From the NCBI GenBank assembly GCA_900553855.1, contig USFG01000007.1, positions 1 to 64,000 on the forward strand: 64,000 nt of DNA. Direction: 5' to 3'. The stretch is from an uncultured Mycoplasmatota bacterium (GTDB lineage: Bacteria; Bacillota_I; Bacilli_A; RF39; UBA660). Below are positions 44,115 to 52,941 of the stretch, one piece after another (position 1 is the first letter of the stretch; the number at the start of each line of letters is the position of its first letter). A program made the position numbers and the translations under genes. The notes under the pieces are model-generated. The model was not told the origin of the DNA. It searched no databases and worked only from the letters and a program-made list of their open reading frames with translations.

Positions 44115-44875
44115 ACTTCAATATTTCCTGATATTTCATTTTGTTTGGCAATAACAATATTGTTAAATTCTATTTCATGATCTTTAAATTCATTTTTTAG
44201 TGTTTCTAGCGCTATTTGTGGAGTGTTATTTTCTTCACTTAGGTGGGCTAGAATTATTTCTTTAGTGTCATTACCAATTATTTTACTTAGGTAGAAGGCA
44301 GATGATTCATTAGAAAGATGGCCTTTATCACTAGCCACTCTTCTTTTTAACCATCCGGGATATCTACCATTAAGTAACATATCAGCATTATGATTACTTT
44401 CAAAAACATAAATTGTTTTATTTTTTAATTTGTTAAAATATTTTTGATTAAGGTAACCTGTATCAGTAATTTGAACGACACTGTTATTATTTTCTGTTAT
44501 TATATAACCACGTGAGTCTGAAGTATCATGGCTTGTTTTAATATTTTCTATTAATAAATCGTCTATTATCATATCATCTTCTAGTAATATAATTTTTTCA
44601 TATGTTTTTAGATACGGTAAATCTTCTAACATAGGGATTGTTAATATTAAAGTTGGATGATATTTTTTTACGATATTTTTTATAGAACTTACATGATCTG
44701 TGTGTGTATGAGTTATAAATATATATTCAATATTATCTAAACAAGTATTATTTTCAATTAGCTTTTCATTTAGGTAATTCATTGTACAACCAGCATCAAT
44801 TAATAATTCATGATGACTTGTTTTTACATAAGTTGAATTTCCTTTAGAACCACTTGCTAAGACGCTTACTAACAT
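44111..44875 (-). CDS. walJ: MBL-fold hydrolase, WalJ/YycJ-like
   Basis: About 254 residues from ATG 44875, which overlaps the stop of the M23 gene (ATGTTAG), so translation is coupled; a few upstream in-frame codons are less likely. SVLASGSKGNSTYV at the start and THTHTDHVSSIKN (zinc HxHxDH, about 59-64) mark the family; DTGYLN and SNHNADMLLNG (Asp/His ligands) follow. The exact role of WalJ is not settled; family members act near the cell-wall WalRK system or as exonucleases. Confidence 0.88.
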   Translation of the reverse strand: MLVSVLASGSKGNSTYVKTSHHELLIDAGCTMNYLNEKLIENNTCLDNIEYIFITHTHTDHVSSIKNIVKKYHPTLILTIPMLEDLPYLKTYEKIILLEDDMIIDDLLIENIKTSHDTSDSRGYIITENNNSVVQITDTGYLNQKYFNKLKNKTIYVFESNHNADMLLNGRYPGWLKRRVASDKGHLSNESSAFYLSKIIGNDTKEIILAHLSEENNTPQIALETLKNEFKDHEIEFNNIVIAKQNEISGNIEV

Positions 44876-46371
44876 GAGAATACCGCACATGGATTAATAT
44901 ATGATCCATTTTTTAAAATTGAGAAATGTAGGTGTGTTCCGGTTGAAGAACCAGAGTTACCCATATTACCGATATGTTGTGATCTGGTAATTGTTTGGCC
45001 TACTGATACTTTTATATCACTTTTCATATGAGCATAAATAATTTCAAATTCACCATATGAAACTCTGGCATAATTTCCCCAAGAGTTTCCACACATTGAT
45101 CCTAAATATCCTTGATTTGGACATGATGTATATGTTGCTATTACGGTTCCTTCAGTGGCGGCATAAATTGGTGATCCAAAGCCGGTTCCGGAAATATCTA
45201 TACCATTATGATGTCTTCCCCAACGCCACGCAAATGGGCTGGTAATAACATATGGTGATAATGTTGGCCAACGCCATTCATCATTTCCTTTAGGTATATA
45301 CTCATAATTTATACTTGGATTAGAATAATATTTAGTACCCTTAGCAACAATTTTATTTACCGTTGGTTTTATTTCTTCAGATTTGGTAATTACAAGTTTT
45401 TCAATTTCACCATTTTTATATTGAATTGATTCAGTTACTTTGGAAATACCATTTACTCCTTCTTGGATTACTTTGGTTTGTCCAACATACATATCTTTAT
45501 CTTCTTGATATTCAGTAATGGCTTTATTATTAATATTTTCTACGACTTCTACCTCATGAATTATTTCTAGTATGGGAGAAATCAATCCGATAGATACTTC
45601 TTGGTTTTTCTTTAATAAAGTATTTTTACTTGTTATTGTTGGATTGGCTATTAAGAATTCTTCAATACTTAAGTTGTTATTTTCAATTATGTTATCAATT
45701 GAATCATTTTCTTTAACTGTATAAGTTTTTTGTTTTTCTGTTGTACCAAATAATAAATATTTACTCAAGTCATCGGAATTAGTAAAAATCATCTTATCAG
45801 TACTTATTAATGACTTCTTAATAGTTATTTCTTCATTCCAATAAATTGATGTTATTTTAGTGCCTTCATCAGTTATTTCTTCTTGAGTTTTATTTTTATA
45901 ACTATTTAATTTATCTTTTCCAACAAAAGCTGATACTAGATTATAAAATGCATCTTCAAAATATTCTTTTTTTAATGAATATATAACAACTGGAGATTTA
46001 CTTTCATCTTTATATTTAATAGTTATAGTATAACCTTCAATCGTAAATGGACTATCATGTTCAATTGTGTTATAAATATCTTCTGAACTTTTAATATTTT
46101 CATTATAAGTTGTTATTTTTTCGATTTCTAAACCGTTAGGAGGATATACTTTATCAACTCCATAATTCTTTTTAATTGCTTCTTGTTTATCGTCAACTAA
46201 TTTTAAAAATTCTTCTTCATTGGATAAGTATCCGATGCTTTTTCCTTCAACAAATACTTCATAAACATCAACGGGAATTAAATCTTCAGATTTTTTTGAA
46301 GATAAAAAGTACATTAATAAAGATATTAAGATTGTAAATAAGATTGATATAATTATTTCTTTCTTTTTCAT
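44869..46371 (-). CDS. Cell-wall M23 metallopeptidase with LysM and G5 domains
   Basis: About 500 residues from ATG 46371. The N-terminal membrane anchor (IIISILFTILISLLMYFLS, about 5-23) is followed by a long stalk, a LysM domain (KTYTVKENDSIDNIIENNNL, about 215-262), a G5-like domain (about 262-340) and the M23 domain (about 375-498) with HHNGIDISGTGFG (first zinc His and Asp) and GTHLHFS (HxH). It would cut peptidoglycan peptides at the cell surface. The second region TITRSQHIGNMGNSGSS is typical. It overlaps the MBL gene by a few nt. Confidence 0.92.
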   Translation of the reverse strand: MKKKEIIISILFTILISLLMYFLSSKKSEDLIPVDVYEVFVEGKSIGYLSNEEEFLKLVDDKQEAIKKNYGVDKVYPPNGLEIEKITTYNENIKSSEDIYNTIEHDSPFTIEGYTITIKYKDESKSPVVIYSLKKEYFEDAFYNLVSAFVGKDKLNSYKNKTQEEITDEGTKITSIYWNEEITIKKSLISTDKMIFTNSDDLSKYLLFGTTEKQKTYTVKENDSIDNIIENNNLSIEEFLIANPTITSKNTLLKKNQEVSIGLISPILEIIHEVEVVENINNKAITEYQEDKDMYVGQTKVIQEGVNGISKVTESIQYKNGEIEKLVITKSEEIKPTVNKIVAKGTKYYSNPSINYEYIPKGNDEWRWPTLSPYVITSPFAWRWGRHHNGIDISGTGFGSPIYAATEGTVIATYTSCPNQGYLGSMCGNSWGNYARVSYGEFEIIYAHMKSDIKVSVGQTITRSQHIGNMGNSGSSTGTHLHFSILKNGSYINPCAVFSC

Positions 46372-46386
46372 TTTTATCACTTCGCT

Positions 46387-47739
46387 TTACTTTGAATTTT
46401 CTTCGGTTTTTTTAATATAATTTCTAAAATTACTCATGCTTCTTTCAAATAATAATTCGATTGTTCCGGTACCACCATTACGATGTTTACCGATTATTAA
46501 TTCAGTTATTGATGTATCAGTTTGTTCAGCAGCAGCTTTATTATAGTAATCGTCACGATATAAGAACATTACGATATCGGCATCTTGCTCGATTGATCCT
46601 GATTCTCTTAAGTCTGACATAATTGGTCTTTTGTTTTCACGAAGCTCAACACTACGAGATAGTTGGGCTAGAGCAACAACTGGAACTTTTAATTCCATAG
46701 CCATTGTTTTTAAAGAACGTGATATTTCAGATACTTCTTGAACACGATTTCCTTCATTTTTACTTGATCCGGAAATTAACTGTAAATAATCAATAACAAT
46801 TAGCCCTAAACCTTTATCACTTGTTGCTAGTCGACGACATTTAGCTCTTATTTCAGATATTGTCATACCAGCATTATCTTCAATATAAAGATTTGTTTCA
46901 CTAAGTTCACTCATGGCTTCATTAACTTTTTTCCAATCGTTATGTTCTAAACGTCCGGTTCTTACTTTATTCATTTCGATTCCGCCAGCTGCTGCTATCA
47001 TACGCATGGCAAGTTGTTCAGCGGACATTTCTAAGTTAAATAAGGCAACAGCTTTATCACTTTTTGATGCAGCATTAACGGCAAGGTTAAGAGCAAATGC
47101 AGTTTTACCCATAGCAGGACGAGCCGCAACTATAATAAGTTCGTTTTCATGTAAACCACTGGTTAATTTATCTAAATCATAGAACCCAGTTGCTAGTCCA
47201 GTAATTTCATTTTGATTCTTAGCAAGTTTTTCTAATTGTTCTTGAGCACTTTTCATTACCGAAGCAATTGATTTAAATTCTCCGGCTTTACGTGCTTTAG
47301 TAACTGAAAATATTTTCTTTTCAGCATCATCTATTAAATAATTAGTTTCTTCTTCTTCATTATAAGCATCACTGTTAATTTTATTAGTAACATCAATTAG
47401 TTTTCTTCTTAAGGCTTTATCTTTAATAATATCAATGTAGTAATCAATATTAGCTGATGATATAACCGAATCAATTACTTCACTTAGATATTCAATTCCA
47501 CCAATAGCGTTAATTGATATATGTTTTTCAATTTCATTTTTAATTGTTGATGAATCTAAAGGAATTTTATTTTGATGTAATGTGTAAATTGCTTCAAATA
47601 TACGTTTATTTGCTTCGCTAACAAACATATCACTATCTAAATCTTCACATACTTTATCACAAGCATACCTTGTTAAAAATGCGCATCCTAAAGCCATCAT
47701 CTCAGCCTCAAGATTTTGAGGCATTTTTCTCTCGGCCAC
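46387..47739 (-). CDS. dnaB: Replicative DNA helicase
   Basis: 450 residues. The N-terminal primase-interaction domain (about 1-105) precedes the RecA-like core: Walker A ARPAMGKTAFALN (about 206-218), the Walker B ILVIDYLQLI-like LGLIVIDYLQLISG, and C-terminal QDADIVMFLYRDDYYN and KHRNGGTGTIELLF. It loads at the fork as a hexamer. The GTG start (AGAGGTG 7 nt upstream) begins 5 nt after rplI. Confidence 0.98.
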   Translation of the reverse strand: MAERKMPQNLEAEMMALGCAFLTRYACDKVCEDLDSDMFVSEANKRIFEAIYTLHQNKIPLDSSTIKNEIEKHISINAIGGIEYLSEVIDSVISSANIDYYIDIIKDKALRRKLIDVTNKINSDAYNEEEETNYLIDDAEKKIFSVTKARKAGEFKSIASVMKSAQEQLEKLAKNQNEITGLATGFYDLDKLTSGLHENELIIVAARPAMGKTAFALNLAVNAASKSDKAVALFNLEMSAEQLAMRMIAAAGGIEMNKVRTGRLEHNDWKKVNEAMSELSETNLYIEDNAGMTISEIRAKCRRLATSDKGLGLIVIDYLQLISGSSKNEGNRVQEVSEISRSLKTMAMELKVPVVALAQLSRSVELRENKRPIMSDLRESGSIEQDADIVMFLYRDDYYNKAAAEQTDTSITELIIGKHRNGGTGTIELLFERSMSNFRNYIKKTEENSK

Positions 47740-47743
47740 TTAA

Positions 47744-48187
47744 TTACACCTCTTTTACTGAAACAGTTAAACTAGCAACTACTTTTTTGTGTAATTTAAT
47801 AGAAACTTTATGAATTCCTAAGGTATCAATTTGATGATCTAATTCAATAATTTTTTTATCAATATTAAATCCTTTTTTATTTAATTCTTCGGCTATTTGT
47901 TTAGATGAAATAGTACCAAATATTTTACCATTTTTACCTACTTTAACTTTAAATGTTAATGTTAATTTTTCAATTTTTTCTTTATCACTTTGGCATTTTT
48001 TAACTAGTAGGTCTTCTTCTAGTGCTCTAGTTTCTAATTCATTTTGTAATCTTTTTTTAGAACCATTGGTATATTTTACAGCAAGTCCATTTTTAATAAG
48101 AAAGTTTTCAGCATATCCATCACTTACGTCTAATATATCGTCTTTCTTTCCTTGTTTTTTTACATCTTTTAATAATATAACTTTCAT
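47744..48187 (-). CDS. rplI: 50S ribosomal protein L9
   Basis: About 147 residues from ATG 48187 (MKVILLKDVKKQGKKDDILD) with AGGAGTGG 6 nt upstream; the longer 48196 frame begins inside that site. The N-terminal globular domain is followed by the long central helix and a C-terminal domain (FGTISSKQIAEELNKKGFNIDKKII). It sits on the ribosome surface. The operon rplI-dnaB is typical. Confidence 0.97.
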   Translation of the reverse strand: MKVILLKDVKKQGKKDDILDVSDGYAENFLIKNGLAVKYTNGSKKRLQNELETRALEEDLLVKKCQSDKEKIEKLTLTFKVKVGKNGKIFGTISSKQIAEELNKKGFNIDKKIIELDHQIDTLGIHKVSIKLHKKVVASLTVSVKEV

Positions 48188-48232
48188 GCAAACCACTCCT
48201 GTCTAATTCCCTAATAGTATAACAAATAAATT

Positions 48233-48267
48233 TAAAAAAAGATACCTATAATAGTTTTGTAGATATC
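48233..48267 (-). terminator. Terminator after the AAA/DUF4143 gene
   Basis: On the minus strand GATATCTA pairs with TAGGTATC (8 bp, one G-T), followed by T7. Confidence 0.75.
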
Positions 48268-48283
48268 CTTTAAAGTAGCTATA

Positions 48284-49480
48284 TTATTTTTCTAATAACC
48301 AATCAATTATATTTTTATGAATTATTCCATTTTGAGAGAAATCTAATTTATCCATTGAGAGAACAAATTTAGGATAATTATCATCTATATTTTTATATGC
48401 ATTAAATTCTCTTTCAACAACTTCTTCATCGTTTAAAATATATGTTACTTGAAAATATATTTTTTCATTAAATCTTGTGGCTATAAAATCTATTTCGCCA
48501 TTTTCTAATGTTCCAATGTTTACATTATATCCTCTAGCAATTAGTTCATTATAAACAATATTTTCTAAATATGCACCAACTTGTCCTTTTTTGCCTTCAC
48601 TTAAAATATTGGTAAAACCTAAGTCAGTTAGATAATATTTGTATTTACCAGTTAGTATTCTTTTTCCTCTAACATCATATCTTTCCGCTTTGGAAATTAA
48701 ATTAGCACGAGTTATATAATCTAGGTAATTATATATAGTTTCAAGAGATACATTTCGGGAATCGCTTTGCATATATTTTTTTAGGCTATCAGGAGAAAAT
48801 ACTTGTGAAGGTGTTGTTAATATGTAAGTTACAATTCTATTTAGTAAATCGATATCTTTAATATTAAATCTTTTTACAATATCTTTTATAATAATAGAAT
48901 CATAAATATCATTTAAATATGTTTTTCTTGAAATATCGTCTTTTTGCATAAATCTTTGAGGCATTCCTCCCCACTTAATATAGTCATTAAATGCATCTTC
49001 AATATCCCTATTATCTGAGAGATTTAATAATTTACACACTTCATTAAATGTGAATGGGGTTATTTTAAAACTTACATATCTTCCCGCAATATGAGTTGCT
49101 AAATCGCTAGATAATAAATCACTATTTGATCCTGTAATGAAAATTGATGTGTTTTTAGTTGCTCTTAATGAATTTACAACTTTTTCCCACTTTATAACAT
49201 TTTGAATTTCATCAAAGAATATATAATATTTTTTATCATCAATTATTCTTTCTTTAACATAATTGTTTAACTTTTTAGGATCAGTATATTCCTCATAATC
49301 GTAATCTTCAAAGTTAATATAGATAATATGATTATCATCAACATTATTTTCTTTTAGCTCATCTATTATTTGTTTTAATATTACTGATTTACCAGAACGT
49401 CTTATACCAATAAGTACTTTAATTAATTCTTGATCATAAAATGGTCTTATTAATTTTAAATATCTTTCACGAATTACCAT
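48284..49480 (-). CDS. AAA-family ATPase with DUF4143 domain
   Basis: 398 residues. The N-terminal P-loop GIRRSGKSVILKQI (about 24-37), Walker B YIFFDEIQNV and sensor FITGSNSDLLSS define the AAA_14 class. DUF4143 follows (about 210-330: LTDLGFTNILSEGKKGQVGAYLENIVYNELIARGY), ending in a nuclease-like fold with GEIDFIATRF (PD-(D/E)XK-like Asp). The function is not established. It stands alone between rplI and rpsR; such genes are often laterally moved. Slightly lower intergenic symmetry, no operon. Confidence 0.85.
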   Translation of the reverse strand: MVIRERYLKLIRPFYDQELIKVLIGIRRSGKSVILKQIIDELKENNVDDNHIIYINFEDYDYEEYTDPKKLNNYVKERIIDDKKYYIFFDEIQNVIKWEKVVNSLRATKNTSIFITGSNSDLLSSDLATHIAGRYVSFKITPFTFNEVCKLLNLSDNRDIEDAFNDYIKWGGMPQRFMQKDDISRKTYLNDIYDSIIIKDIVKRFNIKDIDLLNRIVTYILTTPSQVFSPDSLKKYMQSDSRNVSLETIYNYLDYITRANLISKAERYDVRGKRILTGKYKYYLTDLGFTNILSEGKKGQVGAYLENIVYNELIARGYNVNIGTLENGEIDFIATRFNEKIYFQVTYILNDEEVVEREFNAYKNIDDNYPKFVLSMDKLDFSQNGIIHKNIIDWLLEK

Positions 49481-49589
49481 AATAATTTGTCCTTTCTTTA
49501 ATATATTATATAACTTTATTTTATTATTGTCAATTTATTACGCTATACCGTAATTTTTTGTTAATTTTAGCATTTTATTACGTCATGTC

Positions 49590-49623
49590 AAAAAAATACC
49601 ACTACGTTAATAGTGATATTTTT
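49590..49623 (-). terminator. Terminator after rpsR
   Basis: On the minus strand AATATCACTA pairs with TAGTGGTATT (one G-T), followed by T6. Confidence 0.8.
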
Positions 49624-49632
49624 AATTACAAT

Positions 49633-49848
49633 TTATTTTACAAATGGGATTAAAGCCATAAATCTTGCTCTTTTAACTTGTTTAGCAATATATCTTTGAT
49701 GTTTAGCACATGCTCCAGTCATTCTTCTTGGAAGTATTTTTCCTTTTTCATTGATATATTTAGTAATAATATTTACGTCTTTATAATCTACGCTTTTTCC
49801 AGCACACATTTGACAAATTTTCTTTTTCTTACGATAAAATTCAGCCAT
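49633..49848 (-). CDS. rpsR: 30S ribosomal protein S18
   Basis: 71 residues. KICQMCAGKSVDYKDVNIITKYINEKGKILPRRMTGACAKHQRYIAKQVKRAR is the S18 core, with three cysteines that could bind zinc. It pairs with S6 on the 30S platform. Last gene of rpsF-ssb-rpsR. Confidence 0.98.
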   Translation of the reverse strand: MAEFYRKKKKICQMCAGKSVDYKDVNIITKYINEKGKILPRRMTGACAKHQRYIAKQVKRARFMALIPFVK

Positions 49849-49862
49849 TTTTAATTTCCTTT

Positions 49863-50330
49863 CTAAAATGGTAGATCATCATCACTTAGAACTACTTCTG
49901 AACCGAAATCTTTAAATGGATCTTCATTAAAATCATTAGTTTCTACGTGATTTATATCTCCAGTTTGATTTACAGCGGGCATAACAGGTGCACTATTTGT
50001 GTTTCCTTTACTACTTAAGAAAGTAATATTGTTTGCATTTACTTCAGTTACATATACTGTTTTGCCTTCATTATTTTGATAATTTCTTGTTTGAATTCTT
50101 CCTTGTACTCCGATTTGAGAACCTTTAGTACAATATTTACATAGGTTTTCTGCTTGCTTTCCCCATATAACACAGTTAATAAAATCAGCATCTCTTTCGC
50201 CATTTTGATTTGAAAATTGACGAGATACAGCAATTGTGAATGAACAAGTTGTATTTGTTCCATTCATAGTATTTACTGTTCTAAGTTCAGGATCTCTAGC
50301 AAGTCTTCCTACTAATACGACATTATTCAT
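49863..50330 (-). CDS. ssb: Single-stranded DNA-binding protein
   Basis: 155 residues. The OB fold (MNNVVLVGRLARDPELRTV, SFTIAVSRQF, FINCVIWGKQAENLCKY) is followed by a Pro/Asn-rich linker and the acidic tip VVLSDDDLPF that recruits partner proteins. It lies 3 nt after rpsF. Confidence 0.98.
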   Translation of the reverse strand: MNNVVLVGRLARDPELRTVNTMNGTNTTCSFTIAVSRQFSNQNGERDADFINCVIWGKQAENLCKYCTKGSQIGVQGRIQTRNYQNNEGKTVYVTEVNANNITFLSSKGNTNSAPVMPAVNQTGDINHVETNDFNEDPFKDFGSEVVLSDDDLPF

Positions 50331-50333
50331 TAA

Positions 50334-50624
50334 CTACTCCTCATCTAATTTAATAATTTGATGTCTAATGATATTTTCATTTAATCTAGCTTTACGATCA
50401 AGTTCAGCTATAGCTTCATTAGATGCTTCAACTGTTAATACATAGTAAAATCCGTTAACTTCTTTATTAATAGGATAAGCTAAAGTTCTTTGTCCCATTT
50501 CTTTAACGTTAGTAATTTTACCTTTTAAGTCAGTTACTACTGATTTAAGACTTTCAACTACATTTTTAACAGCAGCTTCTTCTAAAGTAGTTTTAACAAT
50601 AAACATTACTTCATAGTTTTTCAT
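50334..50624 (-). CDS. rpsF: 30S ribosomal protein S6
   Basis: 96 residues: MKNYEVMFIVKTTLEEAAVK, GQRTLAYPINKEVNGFYYVL and LDRKARLNENIIRHQIIKL. It heads the operon rpsF-ssb-rpsR, which in many bacteria is autoregulated by the S6-S18 complex through the leader upstream. Confidence 0.98.
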   Translation of the reverse strand: MKNYEVMFIVKTTLEEAAVKNVVESLKSVVTDLKGKITNVKEMGQRTLAYPINKEVNGFYYVLTVEASNEAIAELDRKARLNENIIRHQIIKLDEE

Positions 50625-50639
50625 TTTTCTATCCTCCTT

Positions 50640-50705
50640 CTGGTCTATTCGGCTTTATTTAATATAAAGCAAGGAGCTTTCGCTCAAGCAGTATATTAGC
50701 ATAGA
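50640..50705 (-). promoter_or_regulatory. Structured rpsF leader
   Basis: The minus-strand leader holds GAGC-GAAA-GCTC (a GNRA-capped stem within GCTTGAGCGAAAGCTCC) and GCTTTAT/ATAAAGC followed by CCG just upstream of the rpsF SD. A hairpin next to CCG is what the S6:S18-binding leader looks like; I cannot verify the fold. Confidence 0.4.
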
Positions 50706-50744
50706 TTTTAGATAAATTCTAGACTATTTTTAACTATTTTAATA

Positions 50745-50780
50745 AAAAAAGAAAGATAATTTAAAATTATATCTTCCTAA
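50745..50780 (-). terminator. Terminator after the DUF6273-type gene
   Basis: On the minus strand GGAAGATATAATTTT pairs with AAATTATCTTTC, followed by T7. Confidence 0.78.
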
Positions 50781-50793
50781 TATATTTTAATTA

Positions 50794-52041
50794 TTAGATG
50801 CGAAACGCGGGTGCAAATCCATTAGTTGCAGTTGGAATACCAATACTATATGCTCCAGTGGCTGAAATTACTCCAAAAGGGTATTGTATCGTTTGAACTG
50901 CATATGCGGCATTACGTAGCCACCATATTGAGTTAGAATTATTATATTTTTTTATTCTATCACTATTGACTTTGTTTACATAATGATCTAATACACGTGT
51001 TAAATCTTTCGCACTATCGCTAGCATTTGTTATATTAATTTCTTTTGCAGCAAGTAAATATATTTTGTCATTTGTTGTTAAATTTTCACTTTCACTACTT
51101 CCATGCCCTGATATGACTTTAGTTTCTATTATGGCATTTTGTAGATCACTTGGTAATTTGTCAAAAAATTCTCCATTAGCATATGTTCTCATTGCAGAAT
51201 CTTTCCATCCACCTACATTTGTATTTGTGCTATTCATTTGTCTTTTTTCTACGATATCTGCAAACTCTACTACAAATCCACATGCTGTTTGGGAAAAATC
51301 AGTTCCATCACATTCACTTGGTGTTGATTTATTAGCAATTCTTACTGTATAAGATTCATTACCTATTAAAACTTGTTTTGTATCGCCTACTTTATATACA
51401 TCAGATGAGGTATTACCTGCTATTGTTTCCCACGAATCTTCTGCAAATGTGGTTGGCTCTACTATAGAATTATCTTTAACCGTTACGTGACAAGCAAAAG
51501 ATGCTCCTTGGTCAATAGATTGATCTTCGTTTGTGTCTGGAAAACTTATCGTTAAATTATAAATGTGTTTATCATTGTTGGCTCCTGATACAAAATATCC
51601 TTTTCCAATGTATTGAATTCCTGATGAATTTATAGTCCCGGTTGCGTCATTTGCAAGTTTTCCATTACTAGATGATGTGCTATCTTTAGTAAGTGCATAT
51701 GTTAAGGCACCTTCAGAAAATGTATTATTATCTATAGCTATTCCTATTTTATATTTTAAATCGGTATTTGTGGTAATAGCATTTGGTTTTGTATTATTTA
51801 TTCCGGTTAATGTAAATTGTTTAGTTACGGAATCTCCTGGTATAATATTATTTAGAATTATGTTGCTAGAATTATTTTCATATGTTATAGATAACTGACC
51901 ACTTTCTACTTTTATAGTGCTTGAGCTTTCGCGATTGTTAATTTTTGCTGCTAAATATGAATATGTTACTCCTAAAGTAATTGATAATGTTAATATTAGT
52001 AACGCTACATAAATTAAATATCTATTTTTCAATATTATCAC
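50794..52041 (-). CDS. Secreted surface protein with TasA-like head and WWLR (DUF6273-type) C-terminal domain
   Basis: 415 residues. The signal or anchor (YLIYVALLILTLSITLGVTYSYLAAKI) resembles SipW-type signals of TasA proteins. A beta-sandwich head follows (about 35-190: DSVTKQFTLTGINN, SIDQGASFACHVTV). The C-terminal part has the GFVVEFADIVEKRQMNS entry, a conserved variable core and the ending IWWLRNAAY...GFAPAFRI. This ending is the DUF6273/lectin-like fold of many gut Firmicutes surface proteins, some of them variable. A decayed paralogue lies directly upstream. Confidence 0.8.
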   Translation of the reverse strand: MIILKNRYLIYVALLILTLSITLGVTYSYLAAKINNRESSSTIKVESGQLSITYENNSSNIILNNIIPGDSVTKQFTLTGINNTKPNAITTNTDLKYKIGIAIDNNTFSEGALTYALTKDSTSSSNGKLANDATGTINSSGIQYIGKGYFVSGANNDKHIYNLTISFPDTNEDQSIDQGASFACHVTVKDNSIVEPTTFAEDSWETIAGNTSSDVYKVGDTKQVLIGNESYTVRIANKSTPSECDGTDFSQTACGFVVEFADIVEKRQMNSTNTNVGGWKDSAMRTYANGEFFDKLPSDLQNAIIETKVISGHGSSESENLTTNDKIYLLAAKEINITNASDSAKDLTRVLDHYVNKVNSDRIKKYNNSNSIWWLRNAAYAVQTIQYPFGVISATGAYSIGIPTATNGFAPAFRI

Positions 52042-52104
52042 CTATTCTTATATATTACTATTATAGTATAAATTTTAATATATAGTCAATTTATAAGTGT
52101 AAAA

Positions 52105-52790
52105 TTTTATTCAATACGAAAGGTTGGTGCTAAGCCATAAATATAGCTAGCATTGGCTGTACGAAGCCACCAATAGGTATTTGTTCCATTAAATTTTTTG
52201 CATGTCCAGAAATTGTTTTAGTTGAAATTATTACTTTTTGTAATTCTTCAAGCAGTTTATATATAAACACTTCGTCTAAATATTTTTTTATGTTGTTGCT
52301 GGCCAACCACCAACACTTGTGGCCGAAGCATTCATTGCTCTTTCTTCTACTATATCAACAAACTCAACTACAAATCCGCATGCTGATTGGGAAAAATTAT
52401 CATTCCTACACTCATCGGGGTTGAGTTATTTGCTATTCTCACTGTATAACTTGTTCCATCACTTAACACTACTTCTTTTTCTTCTCCAACTATCATTTTT
52501 AAATGATGGAATATATTGTTCGACTGTTATATGGCAAGCAAATGAGGCACCTTGATCTATTGATTGATCAATATTAGTGTCAGGAAAACTTATTGTTAAA
52601 TTATAAATGTGTTTATCATTGTTTGTTCCTCATGTAAAATTGCCATTTCTATATATTGAGTACTGCTTTGGTCTATAATTTCAGTTGTTTCGTTTGCTAA
52701 TTTTCCATTTGTTGATGAAGATGAATCTTTGGTTAAAGTATATGTTAGAGCACCATTTGAAAATGTATTAACATCTATAACTATCACCTA
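52105..52790 (-). pseudogene. Decayed paralogue of the 50794-52041 surface protein
   Basis: Minus-strand fragments match the intact neighbour in order: FSNGALTYTLTKDSSSSTNG, TISFPDTN-DQSIDQGASFACH, SACGFVVEFVDIVEERAMNA, GGWP, and the terminal WWLRTANASYIYGLAPTFRI. They are joined by frame changes and stops, and the first about 95 residues and parts of the C-terminal domain are deleted. DNA similarity is high, for example around 51540-51600 and 52565-52625, so recombination between them is possible. Confidence 0.8.
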
Positions 52791-52901
52791 CTTTATACCT
52801 ATTATTATAGTACAAATATTATTTTATAGTCAATTAATGGATAATTATTAAATTTGAAATAATAGATCATGTAGAAAGATTTACATCAATTGGTCTATTC
52901 C

Positions 52902-52930
52902 AAAAAAACTCCACTGTGGAGTTTTTTTTT
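52902..52930. terminator. Terminator after ychF
   Basis: ACTCCA-CTG-TGGAGT (52908-52922) with A7 before and T9 after, bidirectional in form. Confidence 0.9.
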
Positions 52931-52941
52931 AGAATAGAGTG

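Noticed and set aside
50794..52790. Diversity-generating retroelement around the lectin-like gene
   Set aside because: No reverse transcriptase gene or template repeat was seen in the window; duplicate decay explains the similarity.
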